The notes below the pieces were generated by a model. That model was not told the DNA's origin. It made no database searches and worked only from the letters and a program-made list of their open reading frames with translations. A stretch of DNA of 64,000 nt, from contig CAYRGQ010000014.1 in the NCBI GenBank assembly GCA_964423925.1, positions 1-64,000 on the forward strand, in the 5' to 3' direction. How positions within the stretch are numbered: the stretch's first letter is position 1; each line of letters begins with the position of its first letter. Positions 34,501-42,149 of the stretch are shown piece by piece. The position numbers and the translations under genes were made by a program. Origin of the DNA: CAYRGQ01 sp964423925. Its GTDB lineage: Bacteria; Bacteroidota; Bacteroidia; Sphingobacteriales; Sphingobacteriaceae.

Positions 34501-37381
34501 GGAATCAACTTGTACATCAAATCCCAGCACCAGCCAAACTTTTGAGCTATTCACTAGTTTCAATTTGGAGAAGAGTACCGACTCGATTACTATTCATTGG
34601 GCCTATAACAAACAGTTATTTGCTCCCGACACCATCACAAGAATGGGAGCAGAGCTGGCACTATTGATCGATACCGTCACCGCAAAGCCTTCCGTATCAA
34701 TTGGGAAAAGCCTCCCACTTCCGCATCCCTTCCCAGAATTGGAACAATATACGTTTGAATATCCCAAAGGCGCCACCTTACTCGACTACATCGTCGACCG
34801 GGCTCAGCAGTTGCCGACGGCTACTGCCCTATGGTACGAGGGGATTGAAATGACGTATCGCGACTTGGACCACAAATCCAATCAGTTGGCAAATTACCTG
34901 CTTGAGAGAGGTGTAAAACGGAATGATTTGGTAATACTATGCGTGACGCCATCGCTTGAAATGGTCATCGCATTTCTTGCCATTTGGAAATCGGGAGCTA
35001 CTTACGTCCCTATCGACCCCGAACTGCCCGCCGAGCGCCTGCGTCACATTGTCAATAAAACAGGTGCAAACACGGCTATCCTAAACAGTGAGACAAATAA
35101 CCTCACCCAGCTTGTATCATTAGAAAACAACATAATCATAGATGAGCCCAGCTTAGTGGCATGGACCTTCCCTGCAGTACAACCTACCGAACGGCCAGCG
35201 CCTGGCGACGGCGCCTACGTGATCTACACGTCCGGATCTACTGGCAACCCGAAAGGCGTATTGATCGAACATGAGGCATTAGTGGACTATTACTTTGGAC
35301 TATGCGAGCATGTACCGGCAGTACTCGAGTGCAAAGAATATATTCTCGGGTCGCCAATCTACACTGACCTCGGCAATACCATTCTCTATGGGTCACTTGT
35401 TAATGGCGGGCGGCTTCATCTCTTCCGGAAGGATACATTTAACGACCCGGACTACATTGGACGCTACTTTGCAGAAAATGACATTGACTTTCTCAAGATT
35501 GTACCCTCTCATTGGAATTACTTCTCGAAGCTAGGCATTGACATTGCACCTAAAAAGATTCTGATGCTCGGCGGGGAAGGCCTGCCCGCAAGCATTGTCA
35601 ATGAGCTTCTACTCAACGGAAAGGAATGCATCGTCATCAACGAATATGGTCCTACGGAAACTACCATTGGCAAACTTCTTCACGTTGCCGAAAAGGATCG
35701 GATTTACGGAAGCGAAATCCCGATTGGAAAGCCGTACTCCAATTCCTCTACTTACGTACTCAATGAAAACTTAGGGCACTGCCCCATCGGCGTACCGGGC
35801 GAACTGTATATCGGTGGTGTCGGGCTAGCCGCTGGCTATCTCGGAGAGCCTGAACTCACCGCAAACTCCTTTTCTGAAATCACGGTTTCTGAAAACAAAA
35901 CCTTGCGCCTGTACAAAACAGGCGATGTAGTGCGTTGGCTCCCAAACGGTGAAATCGAGTATCTCGGCCGCAGCGATCAGCAGGTTAAAATCAGAGGAAA
36001 CCGCATCGAATTAGCGGAAATCGAAAGCCAAATAAGCCAACTCGAGAAGTTCGACCATTGCGCCGTACTCGCAATAGGAGACGAGTTACATGACAAACAG
36101 TTGGTTGCCTTCGTGGTTCCCAGAGCTGGCGTGCCCATTGATCAAGAAAGCTCAATTCAACAGCTTCGCGCTGTCTTGCCGGAATACATGGTCCCAAGAC
36201 ATTGGGTGACAGTAGACAGTATCCCGCTGAATGCAAACGGTAAAGCTGACAAAAAGCGTTTGGCAAAAAGTTTCTCCCCTCCAGAGAAATCCCGCGCTGA
36301 ATACGTCGCTCCTGAGACGGAAACCCAATCCAAATTAGTCGGAATATGGTCTTCGTGCCTAAAGGTAGATAAGGAAATAAGCATTGTTGATGACTTTTTT
36401 GAACTCGGTGGACACTCGCTCATTGCCGTGCGCATCATGGGGCAAATACGACAACAGTTTCATGTTTCATTACCATTGGCAACGCTGTTTGAACATGTTA
36501 CGATTGAGAAACTTGCAAAAGTTGTCGATGGAGAAGTAGCACCATTACAATGGGATTGTGTCATCCCCATTCGAAAATCAGGGAGTAAGCCTCCACTTTT
36601 TATCGTTCATGGAGCGTTACTTGACGTAATGTACGCCCGGCTAGCGCTTCCCCATCTTGATCCTGATCAGCCCCTATATGGCATACAGGGGATGGGGCTC
36701 AGTGGGAAGAGTTCACCGGCCGAAACTATTGAGGAGATCGCCGCACACTATGTCACAGAGTTGTTAAGGCACGTACCAGACGGACCTTATGCCATCGCTG
36801 GCTACTCTTCTGGAGGACTAATCGCATTCGAAATGGTGAACCAATTAAAGAAAATGGGACGCCAAGTTTACTTCTTAGGATTATTTGATACGTATGCTAC
36901 AAACAACTATCGAAGCCTGGCTGGCACCATTCATTTATGGCGTTTAATTCTAGCAGAGTCATTTTACCAATATGGACGCAAAACAACCTATAAGTACCTG
37001 CGTATGTACGCGATTGATAAGTATTTGATCAAGTATCTAACGAGAACAAAAAGCGAAAATTACAAGCACTCGTTTCCAGAGGACTTCTGGAAATTTAGAA
37101 CACAATTAATTTACATTCTCGCGGTGCGAAAGTATACGCCCACGCCGTGCCATGTTGACGCCACATTATTTCAGAGTCCCAAGGTAAATTCTCCAAGTGA
37201 TCAACTGAGCGCTACAAATGGCTGGTCGGCGTTCATTAAGGGACAACTAAGTATTATGCCCGTATCCAGTATACATGCGGAGATGTTTATTCCGCAGAAC
37301 ATTAAGGATTCAGCATCGAGGCTTCAAGAAGCCTTAACCAAGGCGTGGAAGAACTTCGTAGCAAAGGCGGGGACAGGCTAA
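31514..37381 (+). CDS. NRPS: A-PCP-C-A(Asn-like)-PCP-TE
   Basis: A 1955-residue two-module synthetase. Domains: adenylation 1 (residues about 20-520), PCP1 (Ser 565), condensation (about 630-1050, HHIICDG with H766), adenylation 2 (about 1085-1570), PCP2 (Ser 1635) and a thioesterase (Ser 1765 in GYSSGG, His 1921). It begins with an A domain and no condensation domain, so it looks like a loading module that starts its own chain. The A2 code reads D-L-T-K-M-G-E-I-G, near the asparagine code DLTKLGEVG (aspartate DLTKVGHIG differs more). The A1 code, about D-A-E-H-I-A-K-I-S, is not assignable. The thioesterase is closely similar to that of gene 2. The predicted product is a dipeptide X-Asn, either free or joined to the gene 1-2 product. 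Confidence 0.92.
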   Translation: MGTMIEQRRDERAPSEGCHTGPSDPTVLDLINTVLVTFPQSIAVTDGTYAFTYEQLDIASNNIAYALIEKGLTKGEYVALFLDKSINTIAAILGVLKAGGVYVPVDVKYPENRVKYMLSDTRARYLITQNDLYTKALSLRNEINDVLIVENLIKTHATQKIPLKPEPHDLAYVIYTSGSTGTPKGVLIQHLALSRYILKQSAFLGIIPEDRILQFSNYSFDASVEQIFLALCNGATLVIPVQDVLMDSDAFVAFINTQAVTHIHATPAFLEFIPVQRYPTLKRIISAGERCNPKLAQAWSAHVDFINKYGPTESTISTHEYRYPHSGDLVTQVPIGRPLPGIVQRILTPEGKSVKIGEIGELYLGGDQLSPGYLNLPETTAHQFVDMEGERFYRTGDLVKLHSDGLLEYMGRADEQLKIRGYRVEPGEIEYHLGRLDGVKRGLVAVKEDNAGIQILVAYVLQDESTEKSNTLSKEVITKWRSELASSLPPHMVPNAWIKLHQIPLTPNKKVDRNALPHPVASEMASIKSAAYSPTQLLVAETWAQVLGVPNVALHDNFFELGGHSLLAMKALTIIRRISHKKAPLSMLLNNPILEDFAKAIDQSADASMEASVYPPDSASKIQHGNTADYRIPMIAPQKEIWLSCQLGDSAANLAYNVSVTLALRGNLDISALSKAIQSLVLRHEALRASVEDQSESLVISPASDVSLQVVSFISESSDSQKLQRYEAFLNAQMRTEFDLNSPPLFKAFLHKFSEEDHRLTIITHHIICDGIAMRVLVRDLATLYNAHAYTVQPALEPAPQLSEFAREHMDFERSDAYQSTLQFWYDQHRDYDTALDLPIDFPRPPVRTYECLSMKQRLATGTLSQLQKLASGAGMSVAAALTAIMEVFLYHRTGQRDITLGLTTAGQYVSGYDDLVGHCVNLLPLRTHVNPELTFSQYLSERRDGIYAAYENQQLTFSELLRHLKIQRDRAQIPLVPFVMTIQADSGPSSTFDGLESTCTSNPSTSQTFELFTSFNLEKSTDSITIHWAYNKQLFAPDTITRMGAELALLIDTVTAKPSVSIGKSLPLPHPFPELEQYTFEYPKGATLLDYIVDRAQQLPTATALWYEGIEMTYRDLDHKSNQLANYLLERGVKRNDLVILCVTPSLEMVIAFLAIWKSGATYVPIDPELPAERLRHIVNKTGANTAILNSETNNLTQLVSLENNIIIDEPSLVAWTFPAVQPTERPAPGDGAYVIYTSGSTGNPKGVLIEHEALVDYYFGLCEHVPAVLECKEYILGSPIYTDLGNTILYGSLVNGGRLHLFRKDTFNDPDYIGRYFAENDIDFLKIVPSHWNYFSKLGIDIAPKKILMLGGEGLPASIVNELLLNGKECIVINEYGPTETTIGKLLHVAEKDRIYGSEIPIGKPYSNSSTYVLNENLGHCPIGVPGELYIGGVGLAAGYLGEPELTANSFSEITVSENKTLRLYKTGDVVRWLPNGEIEYLGRSDQQVKIRGNRIELAEIESQISQLEKFDHCAVLAIGDELHDKQLVAFVVPRAGVPIDQESSIQQLRAVLPEYMVPRHWVTVDSIPLNANGKADKKRLAKSFSPPEKSRAEYVAPETETQSKLVGIWSSCLKVDKEISIVDDFFELGGHSLIAVRIMGQIRQQFHVSLPLATLFEHVTIEKLAKVVDGEVAPLQWDCVIPIRKSGSKPPLFIVHGALLDVMYARLALPHLDPDQPLYGIQGMGLSGKSSPAETIEEIAAHYVTELLRHVPDGPYAIAGYSSGGLIAFEMVNQLKKMGRQVYFLGLFDTYATNNYRSLAGTIHLWRLILAESFYQYGRKTTYKYLRMYAIDKYLIKYLTRTKSENYKHSFPEDFWKFRTQLIYILAVRKYTPTPCHVDATLFQSPKVNSPSDQLSATNGWSAFIKGQLSIMPVSSIHAEMFIPQNIKDSASRLQEALTKAWKNFVAKAGTG

Positions 37382-37429
37382 GAAGCAACAATTCTGCGCT
37401 GAAACTTAAACCTATTAAACCTAGATAAT

Positions 37430-39562
37430 ATGGCGTATATCTTTTCTGTCGTCATAATCGGATTGTACTTGATCTTTATCTCGCGAGCTGCCAAGCAGTG
37501 GTTAGCGGTATTCTGGTCAAAAGGACTTGTATTCAAGTCGCTCTACGCCGTTTTTTTATTGCTACCAGGTCTGTTTCTGCATAATATGCTATCGAAAGAG
37601 CGCTTTATATATTATTGGGATTTGGCAGGCTATTGGAAGAAGGCTATTTTTTTCTCCGAGACATTCTTTGATCGCCCTGCCGCAGCACTACACGTCCTAT
37701 ATGATTCGATAAACTATGACGAATACAACCTGTTGCCAAACCTAATGCTAGCGCCAGTGAATAAAGTGTTAGGTCTTACCTTCGCCAATTACATATTCTC
37801 TATATACCTCGTTTACCTAATTCCACTTTCGCTGATCATTTCTAGTCTGTTTTTAAGAACTGTGCAAATCCAAAACGTATGGATTAAGCTTGGATTGCCT
37901 ATTTCCTGCCTGCTTTTCACGCCCTTAGTAATTGCGATGCGATTTGGAATGTTAGATTTGATTGGCCTAATACCGATTTTTGTGGTGTTGCAAATATTGG
38001 TTAGTCAGGACTTTCTTGCAAAAAGAAACTATAAGACGGCATTGGTTATCGGGCTGTTGCTCACCCTACTCCTTTTTACCCGCAGATGGTATATTTTCTG
38101 GGTTGTAGCCTATTTCCCTGCTGTATTTATAGTCAATTTTAGCCGGGCCATAATTCTACGTAACACGCGCATCCTGCAAACCAGCTTAACCAACTTAGCT
38201 ATAAGCGGAATAGTCGTCGCCGGCATCGTTCTACTCTTATTCAGACCGTACTTTGAAATGTCTGTATTAAAAGATTACAAGGACATCTATTCGGCTTACA
38301 GAAAAAGTACACTTCAAGAGCAAATCGCGAGTGTTATCTATTTTTATGGCAAGTTAATTCCAATTCTTACCATCGTCGGTGCAGTAATATTACTGACGTA
38401 CAATTCGGTTTCGAAAAAGTTAATGATATTCCTACTGACGAGTACGGTACTGATAGCAATCCTATTCCTAAGGATAAACAATTTTGGAACCTTGCACCAT
38501 TACTACCTTCTCGCACCACTGATCTGTGTGTCCTATTTACTTGGAGCAATAGTTACTAAACCGCCAATTAAAATACCGGCACTCGTCATTTTTGCAAGTG
38601 TACTGGCACTCAACTACATTTCGGTATTCATCGCTCCGCTTTCCCCAGATTCCAAACTGTATTCCACTTCCGGGGGAAGAGCACGAGTTAGGCACGATCT
38701 TCCAGAAGTTAATCGGATGACGGGCGATCTTGCTAATCTCCAAAAACAAGGCCACTCGATCTATGTACTCGCAAGCTCACACGTGCTAAGCGACGAAATT
38801 ATTAAAAACTCAAAGTTACCAGACCTATATGCGTTGCCAGCCGTAATGGAAACCCAACACGTCGATAAACGTGACAGATTTCCAATTGAGCTGTTCCTCG
38901 CCAATTATGTGATCGTCACGACACCTGCCCAGCTGCATTTGCTCCAAGAAGATCAGCAAGTCATATATTATCTCAACGAACAGATCCTCCACGGCACCCT
39001 TAAGCATCGCTACGAGACAATTAAGCAGTACAATCTAGATAAGGGTACCACCGCCTATTTGAAGAGGAGAATATCAGCGTTAGGCGTCCAGGAAGTGGCC
39101 GAAATCAGTGATTTCTTCCGGAAAAAATATCCTGATTACCCGTACATGTACACGATAGAGGAATACATGCCCCGCATTAAAGCGGCGATTCACGGCGGCG
39201 GTCATGGTAAGATAACGTTCGGAGAGCGTCGCCTACACATCAATCCAGGTGAAGAGACACCATCCACGGTTTCATTTGGGCTAGATGATACAAAGACCTA
39301 TACCATCTCTTTCCATGCTGGCTTCGCAAACAGGGAGGAAATGAGTAAGACTTGTGACCTCAATCGAGATGCTGAGGTTTTTCTATCGATTTTTACTGAT
39401 GGCGAGCTGCAAGATAAAGCGTATCTGACCCATCATCACGACTCTGCCTTCCATATAAATTTAGCCAACATCAAGAATTTGGAATTCCGAGTTGACAAAG
39501 GGGAAAATGAAGTTCATTGTGATTGGTTTGAGTTAACTGATTTTAAGATAACCCAACACTAG
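37430..39562 (+). CDS. GT-C-like membrane glycosyltransferase with C-terminal carbohydrate-binding-like domain
   Basis: A 710-residue protein. Residues about 1-410 hold some ten hydrophobic segments; an early loop contains YYWDLAGYW, an acidic motif placed like the catalytic site of GT-C enzymes. Residues about 410-590 form a soluble region, and the last 110 (ending NEVHCDWFELTDFKI) resemble the beta-sandwich of NPCBM-type carbohydrate-binding modules; that comparison is from memory of the pattern. The gene starts 48 bases after the last synthetase and is followed after 5 bases by a GtrB-like gene, the usual donor-maker for GT-C enzymes. Together they may attach a sugar on the outer face of the inner membrane. 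Whether the acceptor is the NRPS product or a polysaccharide is open. Confidence 0.65.
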   Translation: MAYIFSVVIIGLYLIFISRAAKQWLAVFWSKGLVFKSLYAVFLLLPGLFLHNMLSKERFIYYWDLAGYWKKAIFFSETFFDRPAAALHVLYDSINYDEYNLLPNLMLAPVNKVLGLTFANYIFSIYLVYLIPLSLIISSLFLRTVQIQNVWIKLGLPISCLLFTPLVIAMRFGMLDLIGLIPIFVVLQILVSQDFLAKRNYKTALVIGLLLTLLLFTRRWYIFWVVAYFPAVFIVNFSRAIILRNTRILQTSLTNLAISGIVVAGIVLLLFRPYFEMSVLKDYKDIYSAYRKSTLQEQIASVIYFYGKLIPILTIVGAVILLTYNSVSKKLMIFLLTSTVLIAILFLRINNFGTLHHYYLLAPLICVSYLLGAIVTKPPIKIPALVIFASVLALNYISVFIAPLSPDSKLYSTSGGRARVRHDLPEVNRMTGDLANLQKQGHSIYVLASSHVLSDEIIKNSKLPDLYALPAVMETQHVDKRDRFPIELFLANYVIVTTPAQLHLLQEDQQVIYYLNEQILHGTLKHRYETIKQYNLDKGTTAYLKRRISALGVQEVAEISDFFRKKYPDYPYMYTIEEYMPRIKAAIHGGGHGKITFGERRLHINPGEETPSTVSFGLDDTKTYTISFHAGFANREEMSKTCDLNRDAEVFLSIFTDGELQDKAYLTHHHDSAFHINLANIKNLEFRVDKGENEVHCDWFELTDFKITQH

Positions 39563-39567
39563 AATCT

Positions 39568-40506
39568 ATGCAGCTATCCATCATTGTACCCATCTATAAT
39601 GAAGAGCTAATAATTGAACAACTGCATGCACGGCTTACGAAGGCTCTGTGTCAAATCACCGACGATTACGAAATAATTTTTGTTAACGATGGTAGCAGGG
39701 ACAGGTCTTCAGAAAAATTGAGGACGATTACCGCACAAGACCGCAAGGCTTTTTACATCAATTTTAGTCGAAATTTTGGTCATCAAATAGCTGTCAGTGC
39801 GGGATTGGACTACTGCTCTGGAGACGCTGTCGTCATTATAGATGGTGACCTGCAAGACCCTCCCGAATTAATTCCTGAGATGTTTAATAAGCACAAGGAA
39901 GGATTTGAGGTTGTATACGCCCGCCGGAGATCGCGGCAAGGGGAGTCATATTTTAAAAAGACGACCGCCAAGTTATTTTATCGTCTTTTTCGGAATTTCA
40001 CAACGATAGACATCCCCCTAGATACGGGGGATTTCAGGCTGATTGACAAGAAAATCGTATCCTTTCTGCGGGAAATGCCCGAGCAAAACAAATTTCTACG
40101 GGGCCAAATCGCTTGGTTGGGCTTCAAGCAGGCGGCAGTCTTTTTCGACCGCGACAAGCGGCTGCACGGCCACTCAAATTACCCCTTAGGTAAAATGCTG
40201 AAATTAGCCATGGACGGCGTTACGAGTTTCTCTGACAAGCCATTGGCGTTCGTTACTCGATTGGGGTTTGTCATATCTGGCTTTTCATTCTTTATTATTC
40301 TCTACGCCATATTTTCACACTTTGTACTGAACCAAACAATTACCGGTTGGACATCCTTAATTGTCAGCTCGATGTTCATTGGAGGTGTACAGTTAATTTC
40401 CGTCGGCATCATAGGCGAATACATCAGCCGCATAAATCGAAATGTATTAAAAAGACCCTTATATATTGTTCAAGAGTCAAATATTAACAAGCACCACTCA
40501 TCCTGA
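39568..40506 (+). CDS. Polyprenyl-phosphate glycosyltransferase, GtrB/DPM1-like
   Basis: A 312-residue family 2 glycosyltransferase with the GT-A catalytic part at residues 1-220 (VPIYNEE, VNDGSRDRS near 36, DGDLQDPPE near 95) and two C-terminal transmembrane helices (about 228-255 and 262-290), the standard build of GtrB and dolichol-phosphate-mannose synthase relatives. These charge undecaprenyl phosphate with glucose, mannose, GlcNAc or aminoarabinose on the cytoplasmic side, for use by a GT-C enzyme outside. The preceding GT-C-like gene is the obvious partner. The sugar cannot be deduced. Confidence 0.9.
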   Translation: MQLSIIVPIYNEELIIEQLHARLTKALCQITDDYEIIFVNDGSRDRSSEKLRTITAQDRKAFYINFSRNFGHQIAVSAGLDYCSGDAVVIIDGDLQDPPELIPEMFNKHKEGFEVVYARRRSRQGESYFKKTTAKLFYRLFRNFTTIDIPLDTGDFRLIDKKIVSFLREMPEQNKFLRGQIAWLGFKQAAVFFDRDKRLHGHSNYPLGKMLKLAMDGVTSFSDKPLAFVTRLGFVISGFSFFIILYAIFSHFVLNQTITGWTSLIVSSMFIGGVQLISVGIIGEYISRINRNVLKRPLYIVQESNINKHHSS

Positions 40507-40841
40507 CAAAACTAATAGCTCAGGATTCTTTCATACAAGGGAGCCGTAATCGATGCGATTACAGATTTAAGCACCCCCCGTATGTTGCTTCTGTGATCAC
40601 GATCCGCGGAGTATAAAGCATTCTCATCTAAGACACTCTTTAAAACGCCCTTTAATACGTTCGGTCGTTGCATGGAGTACTCTCTCCAAACTGATGCGAC
40701 AAAACGTTCATGTTAAGCTAAACACAAGGACATTTTCGCCAAAGTAGAATTCATTTTGTATTCAGCCGATTTTTCTTTTATTTTGTAGTGTTTTTACTAC
40801 AAAGTAGCTGCGAACTGGCACGATACATATAAAATCCGCAC
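40507..40841. other. Intergenic region with a candidate promoter
   Basis: A 335-base stretch without a gene. Near its end TTTG at 40755-40758 and TTATTTTG at 40778-40785 stand about 19 bases apart, close to the Bacteroidota -33/-7 pattern with one mismatch. They are followed by a small hairpin, GTAGTGTTTTTACTAC at 40785-40800. This probably drives the lipoprotein gene at 40842. Confidence 0.4.
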
Positions 40842-41990
40842 GTGAAAATTAACTTAATTTTCTTCCTACTCCTCACTACAATCATTTGGGGTTCTTGCGA
40901 CCAAGACGTCCTAGTCCGACCGATCGAAGTCACTCCTCCCAAAGCGGAGATACCCCAAGACGACGAAAGCGGTCGACCCGCCCCTCCTGCCCAACCGGTT
41001 ATAGGCAAGTGGAATGATTTTACAGTTACTGGGCCATCGATAATTGACCAAGCTGGCGTCGACATGCAGGGCTATTGGCCTGACGGGAAAGTATCCGTAG
41101 TCGAAGATGCCAACACTGGTCGTTTCGCCCTTTATTGGGGAGAGAAGTACAGTTTTAGAACGGAAGGGGGGACACCATTCCCTGAAGATCACATTAATCA
41201 GCTCAAGCCATCCACGCGAGTATTTGGTACCGGGTTCAATACGATCCCCGGCTTTACGGATGGAGGAGCGTGGTTTATCGGTGTACACCTCCTGCAGGAT
41301 GGACGGCTTGCTGGGTTCTTCCATGCCGAAAGCGGATGGGGAAGCCTCCAAGCATATAAAAGTATCGGCGTTGCCTATTCGTCAGATAATGGCCTTACTT
41401 GGACAAGGGGGGAAAAGATTCTTGCCGTCAATTATACGAAACCTGTCGAACCGCGCTGGAGCGGACTGGGAGACGCCTGTGTAGTCTACAACGAACAACG
41501 GAAACAATTCATTTGCTACTATTCGGCTTACATACAAGGCGAAGATTACAAAATCAGCATGGCCGTTTCAAACGACCCTGCCGGCGCACCTGGCACCTGG
41601 CGGAAGTGGGATGGTAAGGATTTTACCATCACCGGAAATAATCCGCAAACTGAAACTGGGGGAACAGACCATAAAATCGGTGGACTTTCGTCACGTGCTG
41701 GTGCAAACCCTTCCGTTATGTGGAATACCTTTTTGGATCGCTGGGTGATGGTGTATGCGGGCTGGGACGAAGTGATATACATGTCGTCAAGCAAAGACGG
41801 CATTACGTGGGAGCGGCCGATTGCTATAACGGATATCGATGAAGAAACCGCACGGTACCCTAACCTGATTGGTGAGACCGGCGATCTAGTAGGAGGTCGG
41901 GAGATCAAGATGTATTACGGTCGCAATCAAAATCAAGCCGGTGTAAGGCAGTTTGCTTATCGGGTCATTACTTACGAGGTGCCTGATTAA
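40842..41990 (+). CDS. Secreted lipoprotein, glycoside-hydrolase-like beta-propeller
   Basis: A 382-residue lipoprotein. The signal peptide (residues 1-18) ends in a lipobox IIWGSC with Asp and Gln after the cysteine, as in many exported Bacteroidota lipoproteins. The start codon is GTG. After a proline-rich linker (residues 25-50) come repeated motifs with aromatic and Asp-rich turns, such as YSSDNGLTWTRG and MSSSKDGITWERP. These are Asp-box-like repeats typical of sialidase and GH43/GH32-type propellers. I see no complete catalytic set, so the enzyme class remains open. It stands next to a parallel beta-helix lipoprotein; both probably act on extracellular polysaccharide. Confidence 0.65.
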   Translation: MKINLIFFLLLTTIIWGSCDQDVLVRPIEVTPPKAEIPQDDESGRPAPPAQPVIGKWNDFTVTGPSIIDQAGVDMQGYWPDGKVSVVEDANTGRFALYWGEKYSFRTEGGTPFPEDHINQLKPSTRVFGTGFNTIPGFTDGGAWFIGVHLLQDGRLAGFFHAESGWGSLQAYKSIGVAYSSDNGLTWTRGEKILAVNYTKPVEPRWSGLGDACVVYNEQRKQFICYYSAYIQGEDYKISMAVSNDPAGAPGTWRKWDGKDFTITGNNPQTETGGTDHKIGGLSSRAGANPSVMWNTFLDRWVMVYAGWDEVIYMSSSKDGITWERPIAITDIDEETARYPNLIGETGDLVGGREIKMYYGRNQNQAGVRQFAYRVITYEVPD

Positions 41991-42149
41991 AAAATTTCTC
42001 ATCATAATCTAAAAAAAAAGACGGAGCGACGCTTGGCCTGGCAAAGCCATGGTGTCATGCAGACAGCATAGCATCACTTGACAAACGCTCCAAATACCGT
42101 ATAAAGACATTAAAACCACATATTAATAAGTAGACATTAAAAAACAACA

